Below are positions 63,501 to 64,000 of a stretch of DNA of 64,000 bases, one piece after another. The notes under the pieces were generated by a model. It was not told the DNA's origin, did no database searches, and saw only the letters and a list, made by a program, of their open reading frames with translations. Both the position numbers and the translations under genes were made by a program. The first letter of the stretch is position 1. Every line of letters starts with the position of its first letter. The stretch comes from Effrenium voratum (taxonomy: Eukaryota; Sar; Dinophyceae; Suessiales; Symbiodiniaceae): assembly GCA_963377175.1 (NCBI GenBank), contig CAUJNA010001724.1, forward strand, positions 265,001 through 329,000, in the 5' to 3' direction.

Positions 63501-64000
63501 CCATTCTGAGAGCTAGGCTTTTCAAGAGCCATCGACAACTCCATGAGTCCTTTTGGCGGTTTCCACTTTTGGGATTGCCGGAAATTGGGCGCCAACGCCT
63601 GTTTTCTTCGACCAGCTCGCTTTGGCAGTCGTCCGGGTGTTCGCAGACAAAAGCGTTGCAGGATTGAAACTTGGACATCATGCGTGCGCTTAAAATTCTG
63701 GGCGAGTACAAGATGTTTCCAATGTTTGGTGACTTAACCACGTTTCCCTTAGTTAAGGTTGGCTTAAACCTCCACATTCCTCATGTGTCTTTTGCCTATT
63801 TGGTGTTGGGGGCGCAGGCCGAGGCAGGGGAACGTAGGGTAATGCTCGCTGGCTGAGGCATCAAGGTCTACTTCGCAGAGCGAGCCCAGGAGACCAACAA
63901 GGCCACCGCACCTTCGGCGAGGTTTGCGTTTGCGGGGCCTGGACTCGGAGAACTTTCTTCAGGCGATCCTTTTCAGGGCTTGGAAGCCAAAAGCAAAGCC
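57496..64000 (+). CDS. HAD-superfamily hydrolase-like gene, multi-exon, partial
   Basis: HAD enzymes mostly hydrolyse phosphoesters through an aspartyl-phosphate; the substrate here is unknown. Small GC-rich exons on one strand, in order, give motif I DWDDT (57496), a linker, the motif II strand ending VAVVTLA (61021), a following SAETFLEG and KELFREL segment (62707), and IKVYFAERAQE (63858), which then runs off the window. From memory, dinoflagellates have large families with this order (FDWDDTL..PTSW, then LLR.AR..A.VAIVTLA, then SAE..LPG, then VYYARE); this needs a search. Introns of about 0.9-2.7 kb carry families A, B, D, E, G, H, I, J and K. The start lies upstream of the first exon shown and the C-terminal third beyond the window. 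Motif III/IV residues are not visible. Confidence 0.65.
57932..58065. mobile_element. MITE-like element, family E, in HAD intron
   Basis: CTAATGTCAACCCCGGATG and CCTGGGTCAACATTAG are matched ends, each with TTAA changed to CTAA/TTAG in step. The interior is complete. Confidence 0.85.
58260..58379. mobile_element. MITE-like element, family B, in HAD intron
   Basis: CTAGGTGCCCCAGTAG and CTACTGGAGGACCTAG, full interior. Confidence 0.85.
58517..58632. mobile_element. MITE-like element, family G (best copy)
   Basis: TTGACTGCTATTGGGTTGGA through GACTTTAACTTTTTGGTTGA and CACTAAACCCCCAAAAAGTT to TTTTGCAGGGGGGTCAACGG. CTTTTTGG and CCAAAAAG pair internally. Confidence 0.75.
59150..59240. mobile_element. 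family G2-variant element
   Basis: GAACTTTAACTTTTTGCCAA, AAACCACTAGTTAAAC and AGCAGGGGAGCAGAAAGCAT. Confidence 0.55.
59559..59944. mobile_element. nested cluster: family A halves interrupted by K and J elements
   Basis: In order: family A left half (59559-59640, CCATTTGCTGAC to TACTGGACGCATATGG); a family K element (59645-59743, TGTGGCTCAAAATTAAAC to TTTGACCCACAGCC); a second family A left half (59744-59806); a family J element (59808-59902, TGTGGGTCAAAACCGATGG to GGGGGTACGG); and a family A right end (T tract, CCAGGGGCTTAGTCGCAAGTGG). K and J sit at the same point of family A, just after GGAC.CGCAT. Confidence 0.7.
59973..60005 (+). CDS. possible small HAD-gene exon linking motif I and motif II
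   Basis: After CCCCTGCTGAG the frame reads AHTEQLDAPLG. A GA or GC/GT-type donor would be needed at about 60006. Joined to the next exon it would give PLG-HAAAVV in a consistent phase, but the donor (GAAAGAG) is non-standard. It fills the gap expected between motifs I and II. Weak on its own. Confidence 0.3.
60111..60232. mobile_element. MITE-like element, family A
   Basis: TTCATTTGGTTAAG and TTAATTAAGCAAATGG. The interior TTTTCCCCTGTTGGTTTCAA is intact, with an extended T-rich left part. Confidence 0.75.
60390..60490. mobile_element. family G2-variant element
   Basis: TGCTTGGATATTAGGACTTT, ACTTTTTGCCAACTAATTGG, and AGCAGGCGAGCAGAAAGCAA. Clearly the sister of the copy at 59150. Confidence 0.6.
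60833..60995. repeat. shared repeat block plus family G-like remnant
   Basis: TTTTCCCCCAACAGCTGAAA and GTCTCAGCCCAGATAGGCTG match 55905-55960. ACTGCTATTGACTTGCATCA and GACTGCAACTTTTTGGACAC then resemble family G in worn form. Confidence 0.5.
61021..61099 (+). CDS. HAD gene exon with motif II strand
   Basis: Acceptor CTACTCCCAG|G and donor AAG|GTGCGC. The 79-bp exon reads HAAAVVALLRAARSCARVAV then VTLATK. A helix followed by a hydrophobic strand ending in Thr is the usual HAD motif II setting. Codons are strongly GC-ending. It starts in phase 2 and ends in phase 0. Confidence 0.65.
61187..61321 (-). mobile_element. MITE-like element, family D (subfamily D2, inverted)
   Basis: AAACCCAACGGAATGATGTG is the reverse complement of the D2-specific segment at 33064. 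GTAAATACCAACAAACGATG and AGGTGGTGCGAACTGGATTC lead to the end GGCCATCCACAGTA. Confidence 0.7.
61618..61697. mobile_element. family A element, shortened
   Basis: CCATTTGCGGAAAAAAAC and GACTCAAGCAAATGG. The CCCCTGTTGG interior is deleted, leaving CGCTACTGGAAATCATCGG and TTTTTGCAGGGG. Confidence 0.7.
62035..62131. mobile_element. MITE-like element, family H
   Basis: ACTCGCTTCCTGAGTTGCTG and GGCCAATCCACTCAAGTG with ACCATGTTGGTGGTTAAACA as core. Confidence 0.65.
62509..62620. mobile_element. family I element, worn
   Basis: CATGGTTGCAGTTGGGAAAC, GCGTATTGCAGTTGAGTGG and TTCCCACCACTTGAAATTC. GCCATGGTTTCGTCGCCT is tandemly repeated three times just before it (62468-62512). Confidence 0.55.
62707..62797 (+). 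CDS. HAD gene exon after motif II
   Basis: Acceptor CCTTCCGTCCAG at 62706, or a second one (TTCGGTCCAG) at 62727. The frame reads SVQEFFTQSAETFLEGARIK then ELFRELG. With a GC donor at 62798 it ends in phase 1, and the next exon completes ELG-IKVYFAE exactly. The frame stays protein-like to a GT at 62843 (AGAFLESERAELG), also phase 1, so the 3' limit is open. A Pro-Trp-Val motif common in relatives is not seen. Confidence 0.6.
62833..62905. repeat. GGGGTGGGGT G-rich simple repeat
   Basis: GGGGTGGGGTGGGGTGGAGT and similar, then GAGAGAGAGAGTGG. It lies directly after the exon and could form G-quadruplexes on the coding strand. Confidence 0.85.
62906..63857. other. probable HAD-gene intron; no other feature seen
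   Basis: GT-rich GTGTGTGTGTG at 62941-62951 and a CA run near 63334-63344. Minus-strand frames at 63379-63777 show no recognisable domain. AGGCTTAAACC-type words near 63760 are unassigned. Confidence 0.45.
63858..64000 (+). CDS. HAD gene exon, cut by window end
   Basis: Acceptor CTGGCTGAG|GC. The frame reads IKVYFAERAQETNKATAPSA then RFAFAGPGLGELSSGDPF and is open to base 64000. The IKVYFAE strand follows the preceding exon in phase. The true donor may lie inside; everything after ETNKA is less family-like. Confidence 0.6.

Overview
The window looks like nuclear DNA of a dinoflagellate, most likely a Symbiodiniaceae-type alga. This is inferred from several things: long gene-poor stretches, dense short inverted-repeat elements, short GC-rich coding islands with possible GC as well as GT splice donors, a run of TTTAGGG-type telomere-like repeats, and no bacterial gene layout. 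Nearly all long open frames are by-products of repeats. I saw no rRNA, tRNA, CRISPR array or recognisable reverse transcriptase.

Two protein-coding loci can be supported. (1) At 38.55-41.04 kb lies a degraded gene for an OTU-type cysteine protease: the Asp-Gly-Asn-Cys box and the Gly-His-Tyr-Asp box are both visible, but the frame is broken several times. It is followed by a Lys/Ala-rich linker and an unrecognised C-terminal region. It sits between two arrays of the same unusual CCACCATAAGG minisatellite (37.51-38.19 and 41.90-42.23 kb) and between inverted copies of the motif GCCGAAAAACTGGC. This suggests a composite repeat unit of about 4.7 kb. (2) At 57.5-64.0 kb, on the plus strand and running off the window, are four or five small exons that together give a HAD-superfamily fold: motif I DWDDT, the motif II strand VAVVTLA, a following SAETFLEG segment, and then IKVYFAERAQE. 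Its introns are largely filled with short inverted-repeat elements. Other GC-rich islands could be lone exons, but I do not recognise them.

Repeats make up the rest. About a dozen families of 70-135 bp elements with terminal inverted repeats (MITE-like, named A to L here) recur across the window, some nested in each other. Several share a central TTTAGTGG core although their ends differ. A larger TA-flanked inverted-repeat element of 1.23 kb lies at 15.40-16.63 kb.

Tandem arrays include a 2-kb 73-bp minisatellite (18.09-20.07 kb) that is open in many frames only because it lacks stop codons. Part of it is organised into 312-bp higher-order repeats. There are also a 38-bp array (10.81-11.04 kb), GATA-type arrays (10.00-10.76 kb), a GC-rich palindromic array (0.54-0.67 kb) and numerous microsatellites.
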